Positions 26,856 through 35,917 of a stretch of 64,000 nucleotides of DNA are shown one piece after another. This stretch comes from Methylophilus rhizosphaerae (GTDB lineage Bacteria; Pseudomonadota; Gammaproteobacteria; Burkholderiales; Methylophilaceae). Every line of letters begins with the position of its first letter. The stretch's first letter is position 1. Made by a program: the position numbers and the translations under genes. The DNA is taken from positions 62,001 to 126,000 of the forward strand of contig NZ_FNFX01000003.1 of assembly GCF_900100975.1 (NCBI RefSeq). Direction: 5' to 3'. Under the pieces are notes generated by a model. That model was given only the letters and a program-made list of their open reading frames with translations, searched no databases and had not been told where the DNA came from.

Positions 26856-27332
26856 TTACTCCGCCACCCAATCCCCACTCTTCCCGCCATGCTTTTCCAG
26901 CATTCGAACACCTTGTATGGTCATGCCTCTATCCATCGCCTTGCACATATCATAAATCGTCAGCAGGCCGACCTGCACGGCGGTCAAGGCTTCCATTTCC
27001 ACGCCGGTTTGACCGGTGGTTTCGCATTGCACCTGGCAGGTGATTTTGTGCGCCGTCTCGTCTGCCATAAAACTGACATCCACCCGGCTTAGGCTAAGCG
27101 GGTGGCAGAGCGGGACCAGGTCACTGGTTTTTTTGCTGGCCTGGATTGCTGCGATACGGGCGATGCCCAGCACATCACCTTTTTTGGCGTTGCCTTGCAG
27201 GATGGTTTGCAGCGTGGCTGCTTGCATGGTGATGTAGCCCTCGGCAATGGCAATGCGTTTGCTGTGTGGCTTATCGCCGATATCGACCATATGGGCATGG
27301 CCCTGGGCGTTGAAATGCGTTAATCCGGACAT
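26856..27332 (-). CDS. moaC: Cyclic pyranopterin monophosphate synthase (moaC with element-supplied 3' end)
   Basis: From the ATG at 27332 the product is 158 residues and starts [18 protein letters not shown], as MoaC proteins do; an upstream ATG at 27353 would add seven residues. Motifs [11 protein letters not shown] and [23 protein letters not shown] are intact. MoaC turns the MoaA product into cyclic pyranopterin monophosphate in molybdenum cofactor synthesis. The last ~32 codons come from the element's attR, giving [12 protein letters not shown] and TAA in place of the host [12 protein letters not shown] and TAG (see 19252-19347). The protein should stay functional, since these changes are at the extreme tail. 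Confidence 0.95.
   Translation of the reverse strand: MSGLTHFNAQGHAHMVDIGDKPHSKRIAIAEGYITMQAATLQTILQGNAKKGDVLGIARIAAIQASKKTSDLVPLCHPLSLSRVDVSFMADETAHKITCQVQCETTGQTGVEMEALTAVQVGLLTIYDMCKAMDRGMTIQGVRMLEKHGGKSGDWVAE
26863..26951. repeat. attR: 89-base direct repeat, right copy, inside moaC
   Basis: It matches 19259-19347 with one mismatch (26890) and a perfect 61-base stretch (26891-26951). It lies wholly within the moaC coding region. Confidence 0.9.
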
Positions 27333-27450
27333 GGTGAAATATGATGAACTCAAGCGATGAAGCCGTTATCATAACAAGTTTGGGTCGACGTTCTGTGCTG
27401 ATGCAATAATAATGTCGATTTAAAGCAATTGCTTTGGGTTTTCTGGGTAC

Positions 27451-29001
27451 ATGGCATTTAATTTTCTAAATCATTCTGGCCGTTGCAGTGGCTGGGCGCA
27501 ATGGCTGCTGGCATGCATGTTGGTCATGCAGCCAGGGTGGCCATTGCTTGCGGAGGCAGTGGGGCAGTTTTCCGGTAAGCCTTATGAGCCAGACCTGGAT
27601 TTAACGCTGCCGGCAGATTCTTCCAACCAGTTGCCAGAGCTGGGGGATGCCTCGCAAACCGTGCTATCCGCACGTGATGAAGAGAAAATTGCCAACCAGA
27701 TACTGAAGCAAGTGGCGACCAGTGAAGATGTGCTGGATGATGCCGAAATCACCGATTACCTGCAGGCGCTGGGCAAGCGTTTGGGCGCCAGCAGTCCCGA
27801 CAAGCAGCAGAAATTCCGCTTTTTTGTGGTGCAGGACAAAACCATCAACGCGTTTGCCATGCCAGGCGGCGTGATTGGGGTACATACGGGTTTATTTGTT
27901 TCCGCCAATAGCGAATCCGAACTGGCCAGTGTGCTGGGGCACGAGATCGGGCACGTGACGCAACATCACCTGGCCCGTATGCTGGCGTCACAAAAGTACG
28001 ACATGTTCAAGAATATCGCAGCGACCGCGCTGGCATTGCTGGTGGCGCGGTCGAACCCGGACGCGGCCATGGGCGCGATGGCAACCGCTTCCGCTGCCGG
28101 CATCCAGCGGCAACTGGATTACACCCGTGAACATGAACGCGAAGCAGATCGCGTCGGCCTGACTATCCTGCAGGATGCCGGATTTGATGTGCGCGCCATG
28201 CCGGCATTTTTTACTACCTTGCAACGTGCCACACGCTTTGCCGATGGCAATATGCCCAGCTACTTGCGCACCCACCCGCTGACCAGCGAGCGGATTGCCG
28301 ATATTGGTAACCGGGTGCAGAATCTGCCTTACAAGCAGGTGACCGAGAGTCCGGCATTTTCACTGATGCGGGCAAAAATACGCGCGCTACAGGGCGGGCC
28401 GTCACAGATGGTGGAAGAGTTTAAACACAATATCGCCGAAGGGCGTTTCCAGAACGAGCAGGCCGAGCATTATGGCCTGGCCTACGCCTATTTGCGGGCC
28501 AGCCAGGCAAAAAATGCCCAGCAGGAAGTGCAGTGGCTGGAGCAGCATGGCATGGTGAGCCCCTATCTTGTGACATTGAAAGCGGTCACCCTGGCCAAAC
28601 TGGGCCAGGTGCCGGAAGCGCAGGCACAATTCCTGGAAGGCCTGCAGCGTTACCCTCAGCACCGCATGCTGGCGCAAGGACAGGCCGAGTCGCTGATACG
28701 CAGTAACCAGTGGGCGCAAGCGATCACGTTTATCCAGAAGCAGGTGGTTAATTTTCCGGAAGACCCCAAATTCTACGACTGGCTGGCGGAGGCATATCAG
28801 GCGCAAGGCAAGCAGATGTTGCGACATCAGGCCCTGGGCGAAGCCTATGTGCGCAAATATGATTTGGCGCGCGCCGTAGAGCAGTTCGATATTGCCAGCA
28901 AGGCCAAAGATGGTGATTTTTATCTGCAATCCCGGGTGGAAGCGCGATTAAAAGCACTCCGGTTGCAACAATCTCTGGAAAAAGATGATGATAAAGGGTA
29001 A
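27451..29001 (+). CDS. Periplasmic M48 metalloprotease with TPR-like tail (BepA/YfgC type)
   Basis: The 516-residue product has a signal peptide (WLLACMLVMQPGWPLLAEA), an M48 peptidase domain with zinc motif LGHEIGHVTQHHLAR near residue 165, the downstream ligand segment REHEREADRVG, and a C-terminal half of TPR-like helices (residues ~320-510). BepA-type proteins help assemble or degrade outer membrane proteins such as LptD. Divergent from moaC, with the SoxYZ-like gene 16 bases after its stop, probably in one operon. Confidence 0.88.
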   Translation: MAFNFLNHSGRCSGWAQWLLACMLVMQPGWPLLAEAVGQFSGKPYEPDLDLTLPADSSNQLPELGDASQTVLSARDEEKIANQILKQVATSEDVLDDAEITDYLQALGKRLGASSPDKQQKFRFFVVQDKTINAFAMPGGVIGVHTGLFVSANSESELASVLGHEIGHVTQHHLARMLASQKYDMFKNIAATALALLVARSNPDAAMGAMATASAAGIQRQLDYTREHEREADRVGLTILQDAGFDVRAMPAFFTTLQRATRFADGNMPSYLRTHPLTSERIADIGNRVQNLPYKQVTESPAFSLMRAKIRALQGGPSQMVEEFKHNIAEGRFQNEQAEHYGLAYAYLRASQAKNAQQEVQWLEQHGMVSPYLVTLKAVTLAKLGQVPEAQAQFLEGLQRYPQHRMLAQGQAESLIRSNQWAQAITFIQKQVVNFPEDPKFYDWLAEAYQAQGKQMLRHQALGEAYVRKYDLARAVEQFDIASKAKDGDFYLQSRVEARLKALRLQQSLEKDDDKG

Positions 29002-29017
29002 GGCGTCAGGATTAAGC

Positions 29018-29824
29018 ATGCAGAGAAGAACCCTGTTAAAAGGCTGGCTGGCCGTGGCCAGTTTACCGTTCTGGCTGGCAATGCAGAAAGTGCAGGCTGC
29101 GACCTGGTTTGTGCGTGCATTTGAAGCCAAACGCACCGACCAGGTCATGACAGCGTTACAGGCAAATGCAGTGCCAGTGTCACCCGATATTCAGATTGAA
29201 GCGCCGCAAAAAGCGGAAAATGGCGCAGTGGTGCAGGTGGAAATCGCCAGTGCACAGGCCGCAGGCAGTGTTGCGAATATACGATTGCTGGCAGATGCCA
29301 ATCCTACACCGCTGATTGCCAGTTTTGAGCTGGGTAAACAGGTGCTGCCCAAGCTGGTGACGCGGATCAAGCTGGCGCAATCGGGGGAGCTGATTGCGTT
29401 ATTGCAGCAGCCCGATGGGCAATTCCGGCAACAGCGCCGTTCGATTATTGTGCTGGAAGATGGCTGTGCCGGCAGCGAGCGCGAAGAGCCGTTTAGCAGC
29501 AGCATGAAGATGCGGGCGCGTCCGCTGGCGGATGGCCCGCTGGGCAGCAAGATCACTGAACTCAAGATCATTATTGTGCATCCTATGCATACCGGGCGCA
29601 GTAAAAATGACGATGGGCAGTTGATGCCAGCGCATTTCATGCAATTAATGCAGGTGGTGTTGAATGGCCAGGTCATTATTGATGCGCAGACAGGGACTGG
29701 CGTTTCACGTAATCCTTATTTCACGTTCTACCTGAAAGATGTCAACATGGGGGATGTGATTGCAGTTAACTGGCAGGATAACCGCGGCCTGGAAGGGCAC
29801 GGAGAAACCACCGTCGCGCTATAA
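29018..29824 (+). CDS. SoxYZ-like fusion carrier, degenerate swinging-arm motif
   Basis: Starting at the ATG at 29018 (AGGA 8 bases upstream), the product is 268 residues with an N-terminal twin-arginine-like leader (MQRRTLLKGWLAVASLPF). A SoxY-type domain follows, then a SoxZ-type domain with HPMHTGRSKND and NPYFTFYLKD. It belongs to the fused SoxYZ-related family found with quinoprotein dehydrogenases. The SoxY arm GGCGG is changed here to EDGCAGSE: the cysteine remains but the glycines are mostly lost. It is a paralogue of 57176-57964. Its cargo in methylotrophs is not known to me. Other ATGs at 28985 and 28988 overlap the protease gene. Confidence 0.82.
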   Translation: MQRRTLLKGWLAVASLPFWLAMQKVQAATWFVRAFEAKRTDQVMTALQANAVPVSPDIQIEAPQKAENGAVVQVEIASAQAAGSVANIRLLADANPTPLIASFELGKQVLPKLVTRIKLAQSGELIALLQQPDGQFRQQRRSIIVLEDGCAGSEREEPFSSSMKMRARPLADGPLGSKITELKIIIVHPMHTGRSKNDDGQLMPAHFMQLMQVVLNGQVIIDAQTGTGVSRNPYFTFYLKDVNMGDVIAVNWQDNRGLEGHGETTVAL

Positions 29825-29972
29825 TGGCCAATAATAAATTATATTTATCAGTTGAATTAAAATAATCAATTTTACATATCTAATATGTGTGCTTAAAATG
29901 CACTCATTCGCTGTTGAGAAGCAGCAAATTTTTAATTAACCCGTGTTTTTGAATCATCAAAAGGAGAGCTAC

Positions 29973-30536
29973 ATGTCATTGATTAACACACAAGTACAAC
30001 CATTCAAGGTACAGGCATTTCACAATGGTAAATTCATCGAAGTGACTGAAGAGTCTTTGAAGGGCAAATGGTCTGTATTGATTTTCATGCCGGCAGCGTT
30101 CACTTTCAACTGCCCGACAGAAGTGGAAGATGCCGCTGATAACTATGCAGAATTCCAGAAGGCCGGTGCTGAAGTGTACATCGTGACCACCGATACGCAC
30201 TTCTCCCACAAGGTTTGGCACGAGACTTCTCCTGCAGTAGGTAAAGCGAAATTCCCGCTGATTGGCGACCCGACTCACCAGTTGACACGTGCGTTTGACG
30301 TGCATATTGAAGAAGAAGGCCTGGCATTGCGTGGTACTTTCGTCATCAACGATGAAGGTGTGATCAAAACTGCTGAAGTACACAGCAACGAAATCGCCCG
30401 CGATGTGAAGGAAACCTTGCGCAAGTTGAAAGCAGCCCAGTACACCGCTGCTCACCCAGGCCAGGTTTGCCCGGCCAAATGGAATGACGGTGCTGCCACA
30501 TTGACACCCTCCCTGGACTTGGTAGGCAAAATCTAA
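29973..30536 (+). CDS. ahpC: Alkyl hydroperoxide reductase, peroxiredoxin subunit
   Basis: The 187-residue product is a typical 2-Cys peroxiredoxin: the peroxidatic cysteine is in FTFNCPTEVED near residue 47 and the resolving cysteine in HPGQVCPAKW near residue 166. The start has a strong AAGGAG site; an upstream ATG-less extension is not used. AhpC reduces hydrogen peroxide and organic peroxides, and is re-reduced by AhpF encoded next. A likely -10 (TAAAAT, 29894-29899) lies 75 bases upstream; I could not identify an OxyR site with confidence. Confidence 0.97.
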   Translation: MSLINTQVQPFKVQAFHNGKFIEVTEESLKGKWSVLIFMPAAFTFNCPTEVEDAADNYAEFQKAGAEVYIVTTDTHFSHKVWHETSPAVGKAKFPLIGDPTHQLTRAFDVHIEEEGLALRGTFVINDEGVIKTAEVHSNEIARDVKETLRKLKAAQYTAAHPGQVCPAKWNDGAATLTPSLDLVGKI

Positions 30537-30562
30537 ATCTCTCCGAGATTAGCTTGAGCAAA

Positions 30563-30676
30563 GCCCTGCGTGAGCAGGGCGCTCAGGTAAAGTCACTAGC
30601 AGGTGTTTTCACATGATGGTGGTTTTACCTGAGCGAGTTTCCCCCCAACCATTTTTTGATTGCCATCTGTGATGGC
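30563..30676 (+). other. Structured ahpC-ahpF intercistronic region
   Basis: Three perfect inverted repeats lie between the two genes: a hairpin GCCCTGC/GCAGGGC (30563-30580), a 12-base stem CGCTCAGGTAAA/TTTACCTGAGCG (30580-30591 with 30624-30635), and a hairpin GCCATC/GATGGC (30662-30676). None ends in a clean T-run. In an ahpCF transcript they could stabilise the ahpC part or lower ahpF expression. Confidence 0.6.
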
Positions 30677-30730
30677 GACGGCTTTTTGTTGCCTTAAATT
30701 TAAGCGAAGCCGTATTTTTGGAGAGTAAGA

Positions 30731-32296
30731 ATGTTAGACGATACCTTAAAGACACAACTGCAAACCTACCTCGGTATGCTGCGTCAGCCTATCCGTCTGA
30801 TTGCATCCCTGGATAACAGCGACAATGCTGCGAAAATGCGCGAGCTATTGCAAGAGATTACGGCTTTGTCCGATAAGGTCAGCCTGGATGAAAGCGGCAA
30901 CGATGCGCGCAAACCTTCATTCGTGATTGCCAAAGAGGGCGAAACCCACGGCGTGCGTTTTGCGGCCATTCCGTTGGGCCATGAATTTACTTCATTGGTA
31001 CTGGCTTTGCTGTGGACCGGCGGCCATCCACCTAAAGTGGAGCAGGATGTACTCGACCAGATCAAGGCGCTGGATAGCGACCTGAACTTCGAAGTGTATA
31101 TGAGCCTTTCATGCCATAACTGCCCGGATGTGGTGCAGGCGACCACACTGATGACAGTGTTTAACCCACGCATCAATGTGACGGTCATTGATGGCGCCCT
31201 GTACCAGGACGAAGTCAACGAACGCAACATCATGGCGGTGCCTGCGACTTTCCTTAATGGCGAGATGTTTGCGTCTGGCCGTATGCTGGTGGAAGAGTTC
31301 CTGGCCAAAGTCGATACCGGTGCGGTAGCGAAAGAAGCTGAAAAACTCAACGCAAGGGAACCGTTTGACGTGCTGGTCGTGGGTGGTGGCCCGGCGGGTG
31401 CTTCAGCCGCGATTTACGCCGCACGTAAAGGCATACGTACCGGTATCGTGGCGGATCGTTTTGGCGGCCAGGTCAACGATACGCTGGCGATTGAGAACTT
31501 CATTTCTGTCAAAGAGACCGAAGGACCCAAGCTGGTGGCTGCGCTGGAAGAGCATGTGAAAACCTATGACGTGGATATCATGCCTTTGCAACGTGCCGTT
31601 GGTCTGGCCGAGCCTGCTAAAGCCGGTAACAAGCATGCCGGTTTGATTGAAGTGAAGCTCGAAAGTGGTGCCACCCTGCGCAGCAAGTCTGTGATCCTCG
31701 CGACCGGTGCGCGCTGGAAAAACCTGAATGTGCCTGGCGAAGCAGAGTACAAAAACAAAGGCGTGGCTTACTGCCCGCACTGTGACGGCCCGCTGTTCAA
31801 GGGCAAGCATGTCGCAGTGATTGGCGGTGGGAACTCCGGCGTTGAAGCGGCGATCGACCTGGCTGGCGTGGTTGGCCATGTCACCCTGCTGCAGTTTGAT
31901 ACTGAACTCAAGGCTGATGCCGTGCTGCAACGCAAATTGCGCTCACTAGGCAATGTGACTATCCTGACCAGCGCGCAAACCACTGAAATCACGGGGGATG
32001 GCACACGTGTGAATGGCCTCACTTATACTGACCGCGTCAGTGGTGACAGCAAGCATGTGGCACTGGAGGGTGTGTTTATCCAGATTGGCCTGGTGCCTAA
32101 CAGCGACTGGTTGAAAGGCACGCTGGACCTGAGTAAATATGGGGAAATTGAAATTAATAACCATAATGCCACCTCATTGCCCGGCGTGTTTGCGGCGGGA
32201 GATGTGACGACGGTGCCTTACAAGCAGATCGTCATCGCCATGGGCGAAGGTGCCAATGCTGCACTGGGTGCATTTGATTACCTGATCCGTCAGTAA
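30731..32296 (+). CDS. ahpF: Alkyl hydroperoxide reductase subunit F
   Basis: The 521-residue flavoprotein has the full AhpF build: an N-terminal double-thioredoxin domain with the redox pair in [13 protein letters not shown] near residue 130, then an FAD domain ([22 protein letters not shown]), a thioredoxin-reductase-like CPHC centre ([10 protein letters not shown]) and a C-terminal FAD motif ([16 protein letters not shown]). It uses NADH to reduce AhpC. It follows ahpC across a 190-base structured gap and ends in a strong terminator. Confidence 0.97.
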   Translation: MLDDTLKTQLQTYLGMLRQPIRLIASLDNSDNAAKMRELLQEITALSDKVSLDESGNDARKPSFVIAKEGETHGVRFAAIPLGHEFTSLVLALLWTGGHPPKVEQDVLDQIKALDSDLNFEVYMSLSCHNCPDVVQATTLMTVFNPRINVTVIDGALYQDEVNERNIMAVPATFLNGEMFASGRMLVEEFLAKVDTGAVAKEAEKLNAREPFDVLVVGGGPAGASAAIYAARKGIRTGIVADRFGGQVNDTLAIENFISVKETEGPKLVAALEEHVKTYDVDIMPLQRAVGLAEPAKAGNKHAGLIEVKLESGATLRSKSVILATGARWKNLNVPGEAEYKNKGVAYCPHCDGPLFKGKHVAVIGGGNSGVEAAIDLAGVVGHVTLLQFDTELKADAVLQRKLRSLGNVTILTSAQTTEITGDGTRVNGLTYTDRVSGDSKHVALEGVFIQIGLVPNSDWLKGTLDLSKYGEIEINNHNATSLPGVFAAGDVTTVPYKQIVIAMGEGANAALGAFDYLIRQ

Positions 32297-32313
32297 ATGT
32301 TGTAAAAATAAAG

Positions 32314-32340
32314 AACCTGCTTCGGCAGGTTTTTTATTTC
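32314..32340 (+). terminator. Intrinsic terminator after ahpF
   Basis: A perfect 7-base stem AACCTGC/GCAGGTT with a TTCG tetraloop, followed by T5 and ATTT. Confidence 0.93.
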
Positions 32341-32364
32341 GAATGCAGATCAGGAGGCCAACGG

Positions 32365-34008
32365 TCAGGAAACCAATGCGAGTGAAACTGCTTCGGCTAC
32401 TCTAATGCCATCCACCGCCGCCGACAAAATACCGCCGGCATACCCAGCGCCTTCACCACACGGGAACAGGCCTTTGGTATTAATGCTTTGTAGCGTGTCA
32501 TCATCGCGCTTGATACGAATTGGGCTGGAGGTGCGCGTTTCGACCCCGGTCAGGATGCCATCGGCCAGGTCAAAATTCGCGATCTGTTTGGCAAACGCCG
32601 GAATCGCTTCGCGGATGGCGGCAATGGCAAATGCTGGTAAGGCGGAATCCAGGTTGGTGAGGTGTACGCCCGGCGTATAGGAAGGCGTCACTTCGCCAAA
32701 TTCGGTAGAGGGCTTATTGGCCAGAAAGTCGCCGATCAGTTGCCCGGGTGCGGAGTAGTTGCTGCCGCCCAACACAAACGCATGGCTTTCCAGCTGGCGC
32801 TGTAATTCGACACCAGCCAATGGATGGCCTGGGTAATCCACCTCAGGCGTAATGCCGACCACGATACCGGCGTTGGCATTGCGCTCGTTACGACTGTACT
32901 GGCTCATGCCGTTAGTCACTACCCGGTTAGGTTCGGAAGTGGCTGCCACTACGGTGCCGCCAGGGCACATGCAGAAGCTGTAAACGCTGCGGCCATTCTG
33001 TGCATGATGCACCAGGCGGTAATCGGCGGCGCCCAGTTTTTTCAGGATGTCATCGCTATAGCTTCTACCATAGCGGGCCCGGTCAATCAGACTTTGCGGA
33101 TGTTCGATACGAAAGCCAATGGAGAATGGTTTCGCTTCGATGTATATGCCTTTGTTGTATGCCATCTCAAACGTATCGCGTGCACTATGGCCCACGGCCA
33201 GCACCAGGTGATTGGTGGCGAGGTATTCACCTGATTGCAAGGTCACCCCTTGCACTTGCTGGTCCTGGATATCAATTTCAGTGACGCGGCTGTCAAAGCG
33301 GATTTCGCCTCCCAGGCTGATGATGGTGTTACGCATTTCTTCCACCATGCTGACCAGTTTGAAGGTGCCGATATGTGGGTGGCTGACGTAAAGGATTTCT
33401 TCCGGTGCACCCGCTTTGACAAATTCCTGTAATACCTTGCGGCCCAGGTGTTTGGGGTCTTTGATCTGGCTATACAGTTTGCCGTCGGAGAAAGTACCGG
33501 CACCGCCCTCACCGAACTGCACGTTGGATTCCGGGTTTAACCGGCGTTTGCGCCATAAACCCCAGGTGTCCTGGGTACGTTTGCGTACTTCTTTGCCACG
33601 CTCCAGTACAATCGGCCTGAACCCGGCCTGGGCCAGGATAAGCGCGGCGAATATGCCGGCGGGACCGAAGCCGACGACGACAGGGCGCGGCTGTGAAGAT
33701 GTTGCCTGGCTTGTGTTGGCTGTAGCAACAAATGTGTAACCGGTATCCGGTGCGGGTTTGATATGCGGATCTTTTTTAAATCTGGCAAGGATTCTTGCCT
33801 CGTTTTTTACTTCCGCATCGATGTTGTAAACGTATAAAATCGCATGCGATTTACGCGCATCCACGCCGCGTTTGAAAATTTCGAAACGGATCAGGTCACT
33901 GGCGGGGATTTCAAGACGTTTGAGGATGGCCGCCCTGATCTGGTCATCCTGATGTTTAAGCGTGTCAGCTTGCTCGATAGGCAGCTTGATTTCGGTCATT
34001 CGCAGCAT
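32365..34008 (-). CDS. Uncharacterised FAD-dependent dehydrogenase (COG2509 type)
   Basis: The 547-residue product has an N-terminal ferredoxin-like domain (residues 1-95), then the dinucleotide motif PVVVGFGPAGIFAALILAQAG, then a long FAD domain with the family block GGAGTFSDGKLYSQI, CMCPGGTVVAATSEP and the C-terminal FPCGEGAGYAGGILSAAVDG. These signatures fit the conserved but poorly characterised COG2509 family, in which the reaction is unknown. A single gene, convergent with ahpF and divergent from the cyclase gene. Confidence 0.85.
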   Translation of the reverse strand: MLRMTEIKLPIEQADTLKHQDDQIRAAILKRLEIPASDLIRFEIFKRGVDARKSHAILYVYNIDAEVKNEARILARFKKDPHIKPAPDTGYTFVATANTSQATSSQPRPVVVGFGPAGIFAALILAQAGFRPIVLERGKEVRKRTQDTWGLWRKRRLNPESNVQFGEGGAGTFSDGKLYSQIKDPKHLGRKVLQEFVKAGAPEEILYVSHPHIGTFKLVSMVEEMRNTIISLGGEIRFDSRVTEIDIQDQQVQGVTLQSGEYLATNHLVLAVGHSARDTFEMAYNKGIYIEAKPFSIGFRIEHPQSLIDRARYGRSYSDDILKKLGAADYRLVHHAQNGRSVYSFCMCPGGTVVAATSEPNRVVTNGMSQYSRNERNANAGIVVGITPEVDYPGHPLAGVELQRQLESHAFVLGGSNYSAPGQLIGDFLANKPSTEFGEVTPSYTPGVHLTNLDSALPAFAIAAIREAIPAFAKQIANFDLADGILTGVETRTSSPIRIKRDDDTLQSINTKGLFPCGEGAGYAGGILSAAVDGIRVAEAVSLALVS

Positions 34009-34100
34009 AAAAGTCTCGTGGATAGTGGTTATCTATCGATAAGTGTATTTTATTACATTCGCGGTGGTCGTATGATAGATTTAAATTCCGGTTCATTGTC

Positions 34101-35282
34101 ATGTCGATGGTATGGGGTATGTTTAATTACAAGCGACGTATACTGATTCCACTCATCATTGCCGTCATCATCTTGTGTACGTCCATGACGTGGCTGTTTA
34201 TTGCCATGTATCAACTGGTGCATTTCTCCGAGCAGAAAGACCAGGTTGACCGGCAACGTTACAACATTGCTGCGCTGGGCAAGGCGATTACCAATGCCGA
34301 GAGCGGGCAACGTGGGTATCTGCTCACAGGTAACACGCTGTTCCTGGATACGCTGGAACAGGGGCGGGCGGAAACCTTCAATGTGATTGCACATGTGGAG
34401 CAGGAGTCCACCGGTTTTAACGCCGTGCACACGGAGTTGCAGGCACTCCAGCGACTGGTGCACCGGAAATTCGACAGCATGGACCAGGGCATACAGGTGC
34501 AGTTACGTGCCGGTTCTTATGCCGCCCATCTTTCCGTAAGCAAGGATAAAGGGCGTGAATTAATGACCCAGATTAATATCCGGCTACGCGAGCTGGATGG
34601 CATGCTGGCGGAACTGAGGGCAAAATTCGAGCGCGAGATCCGCGAGCGCATGATTGCGGCAGTGATTGGTGCCATGCTGTTATGTCTGCTGATTATACTG
34701 GTCTTGCTGTTTTCGTATCGCAATACTACCCAGTTACTGGAGCAGGTGTGGCAGAGCCAGGCGGTGACTAAAAAACTGAGTCATCAGGCGGATCACGATT
34801 TGCTGACCGATTTGCCTAACCGGCGCAGTGTCTATGAGCACCTGAATAATATTTATGATGTATCCAGGCATGATTCAAAACCTTTTGCCATCTTCTTTAT
34901 GGATCTTGACGGATTCAAGCAGGTCAACGATCAATACGGGCATGAAGTGGGAGATGCCTTGCTGGTCGAGGTCGCCAATATGTTCAGGAAGGTGCTTAGG
35001 CAAACCGATTTCCTGGCGCGGCAGGGCGGGGACGAGTTTGTGCTGGTGGTCAGCAGCTATTTGTACCGCATGGAGCTGGTGCAACTGGCGCAACGCCTGA
35101 TACAGCTATTTTCCCGCCCGGTGATGGTGAAAAACCAGCCACTCAATATTGGCGTCAGTATCGGCATTGCCGAATACCCGCATCATGGCAAGCAGGTGAA
35201 GCAATTGTTGCATGCTGCAGACAAGGCGATGTATGCGTCCAAGAAGAAGGGGAAGAACTGTTACAGTTTTGAAGGTGAGTAA
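34101..35282 (+). CDS. Diguanylate cyclase with CHASE3 sensor domain
   Basis: The 393-residue product has a membrane helix at residues 14-37, a periplasmic CHASE3 domain (NAESGQRGYLLTG is its hallmark), a second helix near residue 195-212, a short linker and a GGDEF domain. The active site reads GGDEF, and an RQTD inhibition site sits five residues upstream, so the enzyme should make cyclic di-GMP and be product-inhibited. No EAL domain. It is a single gene opposite hda. Confidence 0.93.
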   Translation: MSMVWGMFNYKRRILIPLIIAVIILCTSMTWLFIAMYQLVHFSEQKDQVDRQRYNIAALGKAITNAESGQRGYLLTGNTLFLDTLEQGRAETFNVIAHVEQESTGFNAVHTELQALQRLVHRKFDSMDQGIQVQLRAGSYAAHLSVSKDKGRELMTQINIRLRELDGMLAELRAKFEREIRERMIAAVIGAMLLCLLIILVLLFSYRNTTQLLEQVWQSQAVTKKLSHQADHDLLTDLPNRRSVYEHLNNIYDVSRHDSKPFAIFFMDLDGFKQVNDQYGHEVGDALLVEVANMFRKVLRQTDFLARQGGDEFVLVVSSYLYRMELVQLAQRLIQLFSRPVMVKNQPLNIGVSIGIAEYPHHGKQVKQLLHAADKAMYASKKKGKNCYSFEGE

Positions 35283-35286
35283 CTGG

Positions 35287-35892
35287 CTAATGCTCAGGTG
35301 CCAGTTGCAGCATGTTTTTCAGCAAAGGCACCGTGACCGGTTTCTTGGTAGTGAGTGACCATCGGTCCAGGGCATCCATGACCGCCATCAAGGTTGGCAA
35401 GTCCCGGCGTAAGTATTTCAGGCAGTAAGCAATCACTTCGTCCGGTAGTTTCATCCCGCGGTTTCGCGCATGCGCGCGTAGCGCATCGGCCTTTTCGTCA
35501 TCGCTCAATGGCTGGAGCTGGTAGACCAGCCCCCACGCCAGCCGGGTGGCCAGGTCATCACGCAGGCCCATCTGGGTGGGCGCATGATTGCCGGCAGTGA
35601 CCAGGACGCCGCCTTCGGCCTTGATGTGGTTAAACGTGTCAAACAGGAGAATCTGCGATTCTTCGTCCAGCGTATGCACGTCGTCGGCGATATGCGCGCC
35701 CATGGCTTGGGCCGCCAGCAACAGATGGGTTTTGCCACTGCCAGGCGTGCCCCACAAAAACACAAAGCGGGTGGTTGCCTGGCCGGCGAGTACCATGCGT
35801 AAACTGTTCAGGGCCTCATGATTCTGGCCGGCAATAAAGTTGTCAAACCCCGGTGCAGCCGGTGGCTGGATATTGAGCAGCAGTTGTTTCAC
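35287..35892 (-). CDS. hda: DnaA inactivator Hda
   Basis: The 201-residue product resembles the DnaA AAA+ domain without the DNA-binding domain: Walker A LWGTPGSGKTHLLLAA, a DDVHTLD Walker B, and the sensor region RLAWGLVYQLQPLSDDEK. Hda with the sliding clamp stimulates ATP hydrolysis by DnaA to prevent re-initiation. The start is GTG. It is the second gene after the permease at 35918-37084, a pairing (perM-hda) seen in many Proteobacteria. Confidence 0.9.
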   Translation of the reverse strand: MKQLLLNIQPPAAPGFDNFIAGQNHEALNSLRMVLAGQATTRFVFLWGTPGSGKTHLLLAAQAMGAHIADDVHTLDEESQILLFDTFNHIKAEGGVLVTAGNHAPTQMGLRDDLATRLAWGLVYQLQPLSDDEKADALRAHARNRGMKLPDEVIAYCLKYLRRDLPTLMAVMDALDRWSLTTKKPVTVPLLKNMLQLAPEH

Positions 35893-35917
35893 GGCAATAT
35901 TTCAGTCATGTTGAAGG

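Larger units (their letters stand above)
19259..26951. mobile_element. 7.6-kb integrative element in moaC (P4-satellite-like, no structural genes)
   Basis: Two 89-base direct repeats 7604 bases apart (19259-19347 and 26863-26951, one mismatch) bound a block whose genes and composition differ from the flanks. Inside are a tyrosine recombinase beside the right repeat, an AlpA-like regulator, an AEP primase/SF3 helicase, iterons, a free-standing M41-like peptidase and unknown small genes. No capsid, terminase, tail, mobilisation or partition gene was seen. The integrase-AlpA-primase set is what P4-type satellites and related plasmid-like islands share. The target is the 3' end of a protein gene rather than a tRNA, and the element restores the reading frame. 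Confidence 0.9.
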
